Source: Anaerolineales bacterium
GTDB lineage: Bacteria > Chloroflexota > Anaerolineae > Anaerolineales > UBA11579
Direction of reading: 5' to 3'
Assembly (NCBI GenBank): GCA_019637755.1
Contig: JAHBVC010000001.1
Span: 1,330,480 to 1,394,479 of the forward strand
DNA length: 64,000 nt
In this document: positions 43,888-52,402 of the stretch, piece after piece
Layout of the letters: every line of letters starts with the position of its first letter
Position numbering within the stretch: the first letter of the stretch is position 1
Translations under genes and position numbers: made by a program
Notes under the pieces: model-generated
The model's database searches: none
Seen by the model: the letters and a program-made list of their open reading frames with translations, nothing else
What the model was told of the DNA's origin: nothing

Positions 43888-45150
43888 ATGACCAAGAGCT
43901 TTGATCAAAAATTAGCCGATTACGCTGATCTGATCATGCACGTGGGCCTGAACTTACAAAAGGGTCAGCGCCTGGCGATCAGTGGCAAGAACTTGTTCCG
44001 CGGCGCGCCGCTCTCCAGTGCGCCCTTAGTGCGCAAGATCGTGGAAAGCGCCTACAAGGCCGGGGCGCGCTTTGTTGATATCTTCTGGGATGATGACCAG
44101 AGCCAGTTGGTGCGCTTTGCGCATGCCCCGCGCGATAGCTTCGAGGAGTTCCCCACTTGGCGTACGCGTGCCTTGCATGAATACGCCGCCAATGGCGATG
44201 CGATCGTTTCGATCTATGGCGAAGACCCCAACCTGTTCAACGGGCAAGATGCGCAGTTGGTGACCCAGGCGCAGCGCACGATGGAACGCCACATGCAATC
44301 CCAAATGGAATTGCTGATGAAGAACGCGTACAACTGGCTGCTGGTCAGTGTGCCGCACCCCAATTGGGCGGCTAAAGTCTTCCCTGAGTTGCCGGAAGAG
44401 CAGCGCATGGCGGCGATGTGGGAGCAGATCTTTGCCTTGTGCCGCATCGACCGCGAGGATCCGGTAGCTGCCTGGCAGGCGCACATCACGCAACTGCAGG
44501 CCGCGGCCAAGTACCTGAATGACAAGCAATACGATGCACTGCATTACTCCGCCCCGGGCACTGATTTCACCGCCGGGCTGCCCGCTGGCCACTTGTGGAA
44601 CAGCGCCCAATCACAGACGCTGGGTGGCATCACCTTCACGCCCAACCTGCCCACCGAGGAGATCTTTACCCTGGGGGACCGCAACCGTGCCGAGGGCACG
44701 CTAAAGGCGGCCATGCCACTGAGCTATGGCGGGCGGCTGATCGAAGATTTCCACATGGTCTTCAAAGATGGGCGCGTGGTGGAAGCCAAGGCGGCCAGCA
44801 ACGATGCCGCCTTGCAAGACATGCTCAATTCGGATGATGGCGCCCGCCGCGTGGGCGAGATCGCGCTGGTGCCGCACAGCTCGCCGATTGCCCAGTCAGG
44901 CCGCCTGTTCTACAACACCTTGTATGACGAAAACGCCGCCAGCCACATTGCGGTGGGGCGCGCCTATCGCTTCACGCTGAAGGGTGGTGAAACGATGAGC
45001 GAGGAAGACTTTGCCGCGGCCGGTGGCAACAATAGCAGCGTGCACGTCGATTTCATGATCGGCTCGGCCGAGATGGACATTGACGGCATTCACAAAGACG
45101 GCACGCGTGAGCCGTTGATGCGTAAAGGCGAGTGGGCCTACAAGAACTAG
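43888..45150 (+). CDS. Aminopeptidase, M29 family (thermophilic type)
   Basis: 420 residues, the normal length. M29 enzymes remove N-terminal residues using two metal ions. The conserved Glu-rich and His/Asp segments are present: LPTEEIFTLGDRNRAEG, GGRLIEDFHMVFKDGRVVEA in part, HVDFMIGSAEMDIDG. AAAGGAAACTG precedes the ATG. Stand-alone cytoplasmic enzyme. Confidence 0.94.
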   Translation: MTKSFDQKLADYADLIMHVGLNLQKGQRLAISGKNLFRGAPLSSAPLVRKIVESAYKAGARFVDIFWDDDQSQLVRFAHAPRDSFEEFPTWRTRALHEYAANGDAIVSIYGEDPNLFNGQDAQLVTQAQRTMERHMQSQMELLMKNAYNWLLVSVPHPNWAAKVFPELPEEQRMAAMWEQIFALCRIDREDPVAAWQAHITQLQAAAKYLNDKQYDALHYSAPGTDFTAGLPAGHLWNSAQSQTLGGITFTPNLPTEEIFTLGDRNRAEGTLKAAMPLSYGGRLIEDFHMVFKDGRVVEAKAASNDAALQDMLNSDDGARRVGEIALVPHSSPIAQSGRLFYNTLYDENAASHIAVGRAYRFTLKGGETMSEEDFAAAGGNNSSVHVDFMIGSAEMDIDGIHKDGTREPLMRKGEWAYKN

Positions 45151-45156
45151 CCTCGT

Positions 45157-45191
45157 AAAAGGCCCGCACCTCATGGTGCGGGCCTTTTTTT
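45157..45191 (+). terminator. Intrinsic terminator of the M29 aminopeptidase
   Basis: AAAAGGCCCGCACC, loop TCAT, GGTGCGGGCCTTTTTTT. Confidence 0.9.
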
Positions 45192-45277
45192 ATTGGCAGG
45201 CTTGACAACCTGCGTGGCCGTGCCCCGCCGGGTTATGCTTGGCTGGGAACACAACCCGTGAGCGGCAGGAGGATGCG

Positions 45278-45918
45278 ATGCAAGCTTTCACAGTGATGGG
45301 GAGCTGCAGTATGGCTGCCTGGCCTTGCCGACCGGTGGCCGCGGCCCTGGCCTGTTGTTGCTGCACGCCTGGTGGGGACTGACGGACCTATTCAAGCGGA
45401 TGGCGGATGAGTTGGCCGCGGCGGGCTTCGTGGTGTTTGCCCCCGATTTCTTCGGCGGGGCTCAAACCGACCAGATCGCCGTGGCCGAGCAGCAGGTGCA
45501 GGCGGCTGAAGCGGACTTGGTCGCAAGGCAGGCGCTGGCCAGCGCCGCACTCGCCTATTTGCAGGCACACCCGGCGCGCCGCGCCGGCAAGCTGGCCGCG
45601 CTGGGCTTTTCGTTCGGGGCGGCCTATGCACTCGTGCTGGATGAAGCGCACCCCGATGCGTTTGACAAGGTGGTGCTGTATTACGGCATGGCCGGGGCCG
45701 AGCTAGGCCAGAGCCAGGCGCGCTACTTAGCCCATTTTGCCGAAAATGACCCCTACGAATCCACACAAGCCGCCCGCGCTATGCAGGCGCCCAACCTGAC
45801 CGTACATATCTACCCGGGCAGCGGCCATTGGTTTGCCGAGGCCAACCGGCCGGATGCGTATGTGCCCGCGGCGGCCGAGCTGGCCTGGCAGCGCACCCTG
45901 GCGTTTTTGCAGGGTTAA
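45278..45918 (+). CDS. Dienelactone hydrolase-family protein, frameshifted near its start
   Basis: The ATG at 45278 has an ideal AGGAGG site six bases away, but its frame runs MQAFTVMGSCSM and into a stop at about 45379. The downstream frame reads ELQYGCLALPTGG and is a typical alpha/beta hydrolase: LLLLHAWWGLTD, nucleophile elbow GFSFGAAYAL (Ser in place of the usual Cys), acid in FAENDPY, histidine in GSGHWFAEANRPDAY. Adding one G to the GGGG run at 45298-45301 restores MQAFTVMGELQYG. So this is a broken gene or a sequencing error; a start from TTG at 45325 would drop part of the first strand. Confidence 0.78.
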
Positions 45919-45980
45919 TACATACAGCCGGGCAGCCTGGGCTGCCTTCTGCTAAGATTGAGCCTTGAGGAGAAGAACCG

Positions 45981-46571
45981 ATGCAACAAGTGCTTTCTGA
46001 ACGATTACTGCCGCGCAGCCGCTCGACCTGGCTGGCGGAAGCATTGCTGATCATGCTGGCGGCGTTGTTCATTGCCGCCTTGGCCCAGTTGCGTATTCCG
46101 CTGCAGCCAGTGCCGATCACCGGCCAGACCCTGGCGGTGTTGCTGGTAGGCATGGCGCTTGGGGCGCGCCGCGGCGCACTGGCCGTGGTGGCCTACTTGG
46201 CCATGAGCGTGGCGGGGCTTCCGTTCTTCACCGGAGCGCAAAGCGGCCTGGCGTACATGAGCGGGAGCACCGGTGGCTACCTGGTGGGTTTTGTGCCGGC
46301 CGCGGCGCTGGTGGGCTGGTTGGCGGAGCACGGCTGGGACCGCACGCTGGGCAAGACCTTGCTGGCGATGTTGCTGGGCAACCTGGTGATCTACGCCTTG
46401 GGCGTTAGCTGGCTGGCTGTCTTGCTGGGCGGCTTTTTGGGCCCCAAAGGTTCGCTGGCTTTGGGCTTGGTGCCCTTCCTGTTGGGCGATGTACTCAAGG
46501 CGCTGGTGGCCGCGTTGCTGTTGCCCACCGCCTGGATGCTGATCAACGAACAACACGCCCTCAGGCGCTAA
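45981..46571 (+). CDS. bioY: Biotin transporter BioY
   Basis: A 196-residue S-component (ECF transporter) with six helices. The biotin-binding region IPLQPVPITGQTLAVLLVGMALGARRG (in part) is diagnostic, as are GLPFFTGAQSG and GSTGGYLVGF. No bio biosynthesis genes, BirA site or ECF energising genes are adjacent, so it may act alone or share a global EcfAA'T module elsewhere. GGAGAAG precedes the ATG. Confidence 0.95.
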   Translation: MQQVLSERLLPRSRSTWLAEALLIMLAALFIAALAQLRIPLQPVPITGQTLAVLLVGMALGARRGALAVVAYLAMSVAGLPFFTGAQSGLAYMSGSTGGYLVGFVPAAALVGWLAEHGWDRTLGKTLLAMLLGNLVIYALGVSWLAVLLGGFLGPKGSLALGLVPFLLGDVLKALVAALLLPTAWMLINEQHALRR

Positions 46572-46585
46572 GCATAAACAAAATA

Positions 46586-46619
46586 AAAAACGCCTCCGCA
46601 ATTTGCGGAGGCGTTTTTG
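46586..46619. terminator. Bidirectional intrinsic terminator
   Basis: AAAAACGCCTCCGCAA, short loop, TTGCGGAGGCGTTTTT. Serves bioY and the convergent desaturase. Confidence 0.92.
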
Positions 46620-46634
46620 TTTCACCTCAAGCCA

Positions 46635-47666
46635 CTAGGCCATGCCAGCGGCACGTTGTTTTTGTTGGCGGTGATACTCGGTCCAACTGATCAGCTTGTG
46701 GGTTTGCTCATCCCACAGGTGCAGAAAAATGGTTTTGAAGCTGCTCCAAAAAGTGATCGTAACCACCTGATGGAAGATCTCATTTTCGTAATGAGCGCGT
46801 TCGAGGTTGTAGTTCGGGATCTTGGGGGAAAGATGGTGTACGTGATGGAAGCCGATGTTGCCGCTGAACCACTGGGCCACCTTATTCATTTTGAAGAATG
46901 AGGCACCGCGTAGCGCCGCCTCGGTGTAATCCCACTGTTCGTGCCAGCGCCAGTAGGTATCTTCGAACTGGTGCTGCACATAGAACAGGAACACCCCGAT
47001 CGAAGAGCCAAACACCATAATAGGTAGCCAGATCAGGACAGTTTCCTTGAAGCCGATCCAAGCACTTAGGCCGGCCAGGATCAGGGCCAGGGCGATGTTG
47101 GTGTAGCGCACGCTGCGCCGCTCGCGCAGATCGGCATCTTTGCTGAGCACGAAGCGGTGCAACACCACGAAGAGCAAGGTGGGGCCAACGATGAACTTCA
47201 CCAGTGGGTTGCGGTAGATGCGATAGGTCAGCTTGCGGTGCCAGGGCAGCGCGGCGTATTCGTCTACAGTCATCGTGTAGATATCGCCGATACCGCGAAA
47301 ATCCAGATCGCCTGAGGTGGCGTGGTGCTTGGCATGCGTGCGGCGCCAGTGATGGTAGGGCGTCATCGAGATCAAACCCAGCATGCCGCCCACCAGATCG
47401 TTGAGTTTGGTGGATTTGAAGAACGAGTTGTGCCCGCAATCGTGCTGGATGATGAACAAGCGCATCATGAACAGCGCGTTGAGGAAGGCTAGTGCCAGCG
47501 TGAGAAGATAATTGACGCGCAGGCTGTAATACATCAGCACCCAGATCACCAGATAAGGCACCAGGCTATTGATCAACTGCCAAACGCTCTTTTTGTGATC
47601 AGGCACCTGATAGGGCTTGATCGCATCGATCCAGGCAGGTTTGGTTTTTGGTTTTGTAGTCTGCAT
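46635..47666 (-). CDS. Membrane fatty acid desaturase
   Basis: I choose ATG 47666 after CAGGAGTT. The 343-residue di-iron enzyme inserts a double bond in acyl chains of membrane lipids. Three histidine boxes: HDCGH near residue 75, HAKHH near 111 and FHHVHH near 280. Four helices are visible. It resembles delta-12/delta-15 type acyl-lipid desaturases. It requires O2, indicating a facultative or aerobic lifestyle. Confidence 0.92.
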   Translation of the reverse strand: MQTTKPKTKPAWIDAIKPYQVPDHKKSVWQLINSLVPYLVIWVLMYYSLRVNYLLTLALAFLNALFMMRLFIIQHDCGHNSFFKSTKLNDLVGGMLGLISMTPYHHWRRTHAKHHATSGDLDFRGIGDIYTMTVDEYAALPWHRKLTYRIYRNPLVKFIVGPTLLFVVLHRFVLSKDADLRERRSVRYTNIALALILAGLSAWIGFKETVLIWLPIMVFGSSIGVFLFYVQHQFEDTYWRWHEQWDYTEAALRGASFFKMNKVAQWFSGNIGFHHVHHLSPKIPNYNLERAHYENEIFHQVVTITFWSSFKTIFLHLWDEQTHKLISWTEYHRQQKQRAAGMA

Positions 47667-47721
47667 ACAACTCCTGTCAGTGATGGTGTTTGCCACGGCG
47701 ATGGGCTCGCTGTGGCACTAC

Positions 47722-48099
47722 TTAACGTGTATCGACCGGCATGCTCAGCAAGGCGAGCAGTGTCGCCAGGCCGGCGGGATAGTAGAACAAGCCGATGCTC
47801 ATGCTGGCCAGGATGGTGAGCACAATCGCGGTCGCGGCACTCAACACCGCTGCGCCGCGCCACCCGCGGCGATACAGCACTGCAGGCGCAGCGTAGAGGC
47901 CGGCGAAGATAAGCAGGATGGCGATGCCCCACCAGCCTTGCGTCTCAAACCAGCTTGGCTGGCGCACACTGAGCACACCGTCTTGCACGCTGACCTGCGT
48001 GCCCGTGGCAGTGAACAAGATGGCCAGGCTGGCTAGAGCTGCCAGGCCTGCGGCCAGCGCCAGCAAGCCGCGCGGCGCACGTGCGAGCAGTGATGACAT
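47722..48099 (-). CDS. Small membrane protein of unknown function
   Basis: 125 residues with four hydrophobic helices (about 8-30, 55-75, 80-97, 103-120) and a short outside segment GTQVSVQDGVLSVRQPSW. No motif recognised. It precedes the desaturase on the same strand, with a 55-base gap. Confidence 0.55.
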   Translation of the reverse strand: MSSLLARAPRGLLALAAGLAALASLAILFTATGTQVSVQDGVLSVRQPSWFETQGWWGIAILLIFAGLYAAPAVLYRRGWRGAAVLSAATAIVLTILASMSIGLFYYPAGLATLLALLSMPVDTR

Positions 48100-48161
48100 G
48101 CTGCCATTCTACAACATGCCAGCATAAGTAATACCAGGATGGCGCGCAGCGTCAAACCTGT

Positions 48162-49010
48162 ATGCACAATCCACGTAGTGTCCGTGAAATCATTGCGCCG
48201 ACGATGGTGATCGAGGGCGCCGGGGTGCGCTTGCGCCGTTCATTTGCGCCGGCGCGCCAAAATCGCTTCGATCCCTTCCTGCTCTTTGACCACTTTGCCT
48301 TCAATGACCCGGTAGAAGGACCAATTGTAGGTTTCCCCCAGCACCCGCACCGCGGCATTGAAACTGTTACCTACATGCTGGCGGGCAATGTGCGCCATCG
48401 TGACAGTATTGGCAACGTGGGCGTGATCGGCCCGGGCGATCTGCAATGGATGACCAGTGGCCGTGGCATCTTGCACGAGGAGCTGCCAACGCGCAGCGCC
48501 AATGGTGAGGTGAACGGCTTTCAACTGTGGGTGAACTTGCCCGCGGCGCAGAAAATGGCCGCCCCGCGCTATCAGGAAGTAAGTAGTGCGCAGGTGCCGA
48601 TCGTTGAGCAGGCCGGCGCCAAGGTGCGCCTGATGGCGGGCGAATTTGCTGGGCAGCGCGGCCCGATTGGTGATATTGCTATCCAGCCCTTGTACCTGGA
48701 TATTACTTTGGCGCCTGATGCGCTGATCGAGGTGCCGGTCTCGGCTGGCTTGGCGGCGTATGCCTACCTATTTGAGGGCGCTGGCCAAGTGAAAGCTGAG
48801 CCTGTTTCAGCGTTGAGTATGCTCGTGCTCAGCGATGGGGATGGGCTGCGTGTGCAGGCCGCAGCCGATGGACTGCGCTTCCTGCTGATGGCCGGCCAGC
48901 CGATCGCTGAGCCGGTGGTGCCCTATGGGCCGTTTGTAATGAACACGGAGGCGGAGATTCGCCAGGTGTTCGAGGATATCCGTAGCGGAAACTTTGCCCA
49001 GCCCTGGTGA
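48162..49010 (+). CDS. Pirin family bicupin protein
   Basis: 282 residues. The metal-binding signature HPHRGIETVTYML (residues 61-73) plus MTSGRGILHEE (Fe(II) ligands His61, His63, a later His and Glu) is intact. Bacterial pirins range from quercetinases to regulators; the activity here cannot be chosen. No ribosome-binding site is clear. Confidence 0.93.
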   Translation: MHNPRSVREIIAPTMVIEGAGVRLRRSFAPARQNRFDPFLLFDHFAFNDPVEGPIVGFPQHPHRGIETVTYMLAGNVRHRDSIGNVGVIGPGDLQWMTSGRGILHEELPTRSANGEVNGFQLWVNLPAAQKMAAPRYQEVSSAQVPIVEQAGAKVRLMAGEFAGQRGPIGDIAIQPLYLDITLAPDALIEVPVSAGLAAYAYLFEGAGQVKAEPVSALSMLVLSDGDGLRVQAAADGLRFLLMAGQPIAEPVVPYGPFVMNTEAEIRQVFEDIRSGNFAQPW

Positions 49011-49011
49011 G

Positions 49012-49350
49012 CTAGGCTAAGGCCAGATAGGCGAGCAAAAGAAAGCCAGCCGTGAGCAGCAGCCGGCGGGCCTGCGCTGGCCATACACTGGCCTGTGGAT
49101 GGTTGCGGCGCTGGTTCATAGCGGTTAGAACGTGCATGCTGAGCAGGCCCGCGGCTAGCACGGCCAAGGCCCAGGGCGAGCGTGACCAGACCAGGTAACT
49201 GGCCACCAGTAGGATCAGCCCAGCCAACATCAGCGCGTTGGCCGCCGCGGTGGAGAGTTTCTGGCGCCGCCATTGCTGCGGGCCAGCTAACAAGGCCAGT
49301 AGCCCGTACAGGGCGATGAACGGGGCTACGATGAAGCGCACAAGGTCCAT
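49012..49350 (-). CDS. Small membrane protein of unknown function
   Basis: 112 residues, four hydrophobic helices. It ends in LLLAYLALA and has AMNQRRNHPQ between helices 3 and 4. Convergent with the pirin gene, with one base between stops. No family recognised. Confidence 0.55.
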   Translation of the reverse strand: MDLVRFIVAPFIALYGLLALLAGPQQWRRQKLSTAAANALMLAGLILLVASYLVWSRSPWALAVLAAGLLSMHVLTAMNQRRNHPQASVWPAQARRLLLTAGFLLLAYLALA

Positions 49351-49441
49351 AGTGAGGATTTTACGGTACTTTTTGCGTGCAACACCCGCGGCACTTTGTC
49401 GTTAGTTAACACACTACTCTCGTAATTACAGGAGGTTTGAT

Positions 49442-49588
49442 ATGAAGGTTACGAACAGACTCGGTTTCTTGCTTTTGGGTATTTGGCTGATCTTGACCGG
49501 CTTGGCGGCCTTTGGCGTTGCCTTGCCTGCCATGGTGGGTAGCGTGCTGGCCTTGGTTGCCGGCATTCTGATCTTGCTCGGGCGCTAG
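49442..49588 (+). CDS. 48-residue double-helix membrane peptide
   Basis: An ATG after AGGAGGTTTGAT encodes 48 residues that are almost wholly hydrophobic: helix 1 LGFLLLGIWLILTGLAAFGV, a short turn LPAMVG, helix 2 SVLALVAGILILLG. The perfect ribosome site and the strong terminator that follows argue that it is a real gene. Similar mini-proteins ending in ILLGR occur often in bacteria, but no function is known. Confidence 0.78.
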   Translation: MKVTNRLGFLLLGIWLILTGLAAFGVALPAMVGSVLALVAGILILLGR

Positions 49589-49603
49589 GCGTCCACTCCT
49601 CTC

Positions 49604-49641
49604 TCCGGCCGCCCACTTTCTGTGGGCGGCCTTTTTTTTTT
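49604..49641 (+). terminator. Intrinsic terminator after the 48-residue gene
   Basis: GGCCGCCCAC, loop TTTCT, GTGGGCGGCC and ten T. Confidence 0.9.
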
Positions 49642-51040
49642 ACCCAGCCGCCTTTTTCACGAGCGCCATATCCAATGCTTCGCGTAAGCTACGCGCTTCA
49701 TGCACCTCGATGCCTGCGGGGAGCGGCTCACTTTTGCGTAAGCGGCGTGGGATCACTGCAGACTTAAAGCCTAACGCGGCGGCTTCTTTGAGGCGCGCCG
49801 GGCTGTGCGGCACCGTGCGCAGCTCGCCGCTCAGGCCCACCTCGCCGATCAGCACGGCATCGGCGCGCAGCGGCTTATCCCAAGCCGAGCTGGCGATGGC
49901 CGCCGCCAGAGCCAGATCGGCGGCCGGCTCACCGATGCGCAGGCCACCGACGACATTGACGAAGACGTCTTGCTCGGCCAAGGGCAGGCCGAGGCGCCGG
50001 GTGAGTACCGCGGTGATGAGCAATAAGCGATTGCTGTCTACGCCGTTGCCCGAGCGCCGCGGGTTGCCAAAGGCGCTGGGGCTGGTGAGGCCTTGCACCT
50101 CGACGAGCAGCGGGCGGGTGCCCTCCATGGTGACGGCGATGGCTGAGCCGGCGGCGTTGACCACGCGTTCAGCCAGAAAGGCTTCCGAAGGATTGGGCAC
50201 TTCTTGCATGCCATGGCCCACCATTTCAAACACGCCGACTTCGGCCGTGGCGCCGAAACGATTCTTGACCGCGCGTAGCAGGCGGAAGGATTGAAAGCGA
50301 TCGCCTTCTAGATATAGCACGGTGTCTACCATGTGCTCGAGCAAGCGCGGCCCGGCGATCACCCCTTCTTTTGTGACGTGGCCGATGAGGAAGACCGCCA
50401 GGCCGCTACTTTTGGCCAACTGGCGAAAACGGTCGCTACATTCGCGTAGTTGTGTGACCGAGCCGGCAGAAGAATCAATTTGCGGGTCATACACGGTTTG
50501 GATCGAATCGATGATCAGCAAGCGCGGTTTGATCTGCTCTACATGGTGGAGAATGGCGTCAAGGTTGGTTTCGGTGACCAGAAATAGAGAATCGATTAAT
50601 CGATTAATCGATTGGTCAGCGAATAATCGATCCGCCCTCATTTTGATCTGCGATGGCGACTCTTCGCCGGAGACATACAGCACACGATCGTGGGCCGCCA
50701 TCTGCATGGCAGTTTGCAGCAGCAAGGTGGATTTGCCAATGCCCGGATCGCCACCGATGAGTACCAGCGAGCCGGGCACAATGCCGCCGCCGAGCACGCG
50801 GGCAAACTCGCCGATCGAGAGCGGCATGCGTTCGCTCTCGGCGCCGCCCTCAATTTGCGCCAGGGGCTTGGGGGCGGCTACTGTGGCGCCATTGCTGCTG
50901 GCGGCGCGGCGGGCCGGCTCGTCGGCCACTAGCTCTTCGACGTAGGTGTTCCATTCCCCGCATTGCGGGCAGCGACCGAGCGCTTTGGCGGCGGCGCGGC
51001 CGCAGCTTTGGCAGACGAAGCGAGTGTGGATTTTAGCCAT
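49640..51040 (-). CDS. radA: DNA repair protein RadA/Sms
   Basis: 466 residues. RadA drives branch migration in recombination. N-terminal zinc finger CQSC...CPQC (residues 10-27), RecA-like core with Walker A GGDPGIGKST (97-106), the RadA motif KNRFG, and a Lon-protease-like C-domain without the catalytic serine. One oddity: residues 143-152 (QSINRLIDSL) look like an insertion created by three AATCGATT units in the DNA (50590-50613). The gene overlaps the DinB-like fragment upstream by 8 bases. Confidence 0.95.
   Translation of the reverse strand: MAKIHTRFVCQSCGRAAAKALGRCPQCGEWNTYVEELVADEPARRAASSNGATVAAPKPLAQIEGGAESERMPLSIGEFARVLGGGIVPGSLVLIGGDPGIGKSTLLLQTAMQMAAHDRVLYVSGEESPSQIKMRADRLFADQSINRLIDSLFLVTETNLDAILHHVEQIKPRLLIIDSIQTVYDPQIDSSAGSVTQLRECSDRFRQLAKSSGLAVFLIGHVTKEGVIAGPRLLEHMVDTVLYLEGDRFQSFRLLRAVKNRFGATAEVGVFEMVGHGMQEVPNPSEAFLAERVVNAAGSAIAVTMEGTRPLLVEVQGLTSPSAFGNPRRSGNGVDSNRLLLITAVLTRRLGLPLAEQDVFVNVVGGLRIGEPAADLALAAAIASSAWDKPLRADAVLIGEVGLSGELRTVPHSPARLKEAAALGFKSAVIPRRLRKSEPLPAGIEVHEARSLREALDMALVKKAAG
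50590..50613 (-). repeat. Triple AATCGATT repeat inside radA
   Basis: Three exact copies of a palindromic octamer, 24 bases in total, so the frame is kept. Confidence 0.9.
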
Positions 51041-51185
51041 GCGTAAGCATCTCCCAGCCCTTCAGGTCGCCCCAGCCGGCGTCAAATTCGCGGTCAAGCT
51101 CGGCCTCGTTGAGGGGTAAGCAAGGCTCGAGCAGCTCACGGGCAGCGGCCTCGTCGTGCCCGAGCAAACGTTCAAAAGGGGTCAT
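51033..51185 (-). pseudogene. DinB-like N-terminal fragment (50 residues)
   Basis: The reading frame ATG 51185 to TAA 51033 encodes a 50-residue peptide overlapping the radA start (ATGGCTAA). FERLLGHDEAAARELLEPC, then LDREFDAGWGDL, match the first helix pair of DinB/YfiT-type proteins, whose normal length is about 150-170. No metal-binding histidines remain beyond the first. Either a truncated gene left by deletion or a small gene now used to couple radA translation. Confidence 0.55.
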
Positions 51186-51231
51186 GGGGTTAAGTCTACT
51201 ACAATTAGAACATTTGCACTAAAAACGAGTA

Positions 51232-51260
51232 TTGACAAACGTAGTTAATTAGTGTATTTA
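51232..51260 (+). promoter_or_regulatory. Promoter of the ArsR-SRPBCC operon
   Basis: TTGACA (51232-51237), 17-base spacer, weak TATTTA (51255-51260), overlapped by the palindrome at 51258-51273. Confidence 0.5.
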
Positions 51261-51273
51261 ACATATATGTTAA
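51258..51273. promoter_or_regulatory. Probable ArsR operator
   Basis: TTAACATATATGTTAA is a perfect 16-bp palindrome over the -10 region, with further TTAATTA copies at 51245-51251 and 51270-51291. Confidence 0.6.
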
Positions 51274-51291
51274 TTAATATAGGTGTTAATT

Positions 51292-51645
51292 ATGACTGAT
51301 GCACTAAGCCTCACCTTCTCAGCGTTGGCGGACCCGACCCGCCGGGCTATTTTGGACCGCCTCTCGGAAGGGCGGGCCAGCGTTTCTGAGCTGGCGGCCC
51401 CGTTCAAGATCAGCCTGCCGGCGGTGTCTCGCCATCTCAAGGTGCTGGAGCGAGCCGGCTTGATCGCCCGCGGACGGGACGCGCAGTGGCGCCCGGCCCA
51501 GCTGCAGGCCGAGCCGCTCAAGGATGTCTCCGTGTGGCTGGAGCGCTACCGCCACAACTGGGAAGAAAGCTACGAGCGCCTGGACGAGTATCTAAGCGAG
51601 GTGCAGAAAAAGAATGCACAAAACAAGGAGAGAGACAATGACTGA
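51292..51645 (+). CDS. ArsR-family transcriptional regulator
   Basis: 117 residues from ATG 51292. Winged helix: LTFSALADPTRRAILDRLSE in part, SVSELAAPFKISLPAVSRHL in part, KVLERAGLI. It lacks the metal-binding cysteines of metal sensors and belongs to the group that pairs with an SRPBCC (AHSA1) partner. Its stop overlaps that gene by 8 bases. A palindrome over the promoter suggests self-repression. Confidence 0.9.
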   Translation: MTDALSLTFSALADPTRRAILDRLSEGRASVSELAAPFKISLPAVSRHLKVLERAGLIARGRDAQWRPAQLQAEPLKDVSVWLERYRHNWEESYERLDEYLSEVQKKNAQNKERDND

Positions 51646-52402
51646 GCAACGCAAGTTTAAGATCAGCTTCCCCACCGAATTGGAATTGGTGATGGAGCGC
51701 GAGTTTGATGCGCCGCGCGAGCTGGTGTTCAATGCCCACCTGGACGCGGAGATCATTCCGCTGTGGTGGGGGCCGCGCCAATACAAGACGCGGGTAGAAG
51801 CGCTGGACGCCCGCCCAGGCGGCAAATGGCGCTTTATTCAGCAGGGCGAAGACGGCAACGAGATCGCCTTCTTTGGCGAATACCGCCTGATTTCGCCGCC
51901 CGACAAGTTCATCAACACCTTCGGTTTCGACGGCATGCCGGGCGAGCAGGGCGAAGAGGAGTACAACTTCATCGACCTCGGCAATGGGCGCACACTGCTG
52001 CGCACCTACTCCAAGTTCAAGAGCAAGGAAGAGTTGGAGGCGGTGCTGGCCAGCGGCATGGAATTGGGCGCCAACGAAACCTATGACCGGTTGGATGAGT
52101 ATCTGGCTGCCAAGAAAGCCCAACAAAAAAGGAGAGCCAACTTGGCTCTCCTTTTTTTGTTTTCAGCTCTGCGCCTTCAACAACAACGCAGCGAGATCGT
52201 GCGCCTGTGCCCGGATCTCAGGCATAGCCGTGCTTTCCCACAGCACACCTTTGAGGGCGGTGCCCAGCGTGTAGAGACGCGGCCCCAGGGTGCCATCCGG
52301 TGCGACCTCAAGACCCTGGGCCAATGCATCCGTCTGGATGCATTGGCGGGCGAGCAGGTTTTGCACCAGCCGGCTGGGCAGACGCGTGTAGTTGCTCTCT
52401 GA
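51638..52402 (+). CDS. SRPBCC (AHSA1-type) protein with lost stop codon
   Basis: ATG 51638 follows AAGGAGAGAG. Residues 1-155 are an AHSA1/START-like ligand-binding fold (LVMEREFDAPRELVFNAHLD in part, WWGPRQYKT, RPGGKWRFIQ, RTLLRTYSKF, ETYDRLDEYLAAKKAQQ). The family normally ends here, but the frame runs on for about 95 residues, straight through an intrinsic terminator (52125-52157) and into antisense of the next gene. A C-to-T change in CAA at the expected end would restore TAA. The extension is probably a recent stop loss, with little of it translated because transcription ends at the hairpin. Confidence 0.83.
   Translation: MTEQRKFKISFPTELELVMEREFDAPRELVFNAHLDAEIIPLWWGPRQYKTRVEALDARPGGKWRFIQQGEDGNEIAFFGEYRLISPPDKFINTFGFDGMPGEQGEEEYNFIDLGNGRTLLRTYSKFKSKEELEAVLASGMELGANETYDRLDEYLAAKKAQQKRRANLALLFLFSALRLQQQRSEIVRLCPDLRHSRAFPQHTFEGGAQRVETRPQGAIRCDLKTLGQCIRLDALAGEQVLHQPAGQTRVVAL
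52125..52157. terminator. Bidirectional intrinsic terminator inside the SRPBCC reading frame
   Basis: AAAAAAGGAGAGCCAA, one-base loop, TTGGCTCTCCTTTTTTT. It also ends the convergent flavoprotein gene. Confidence 0.9.
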
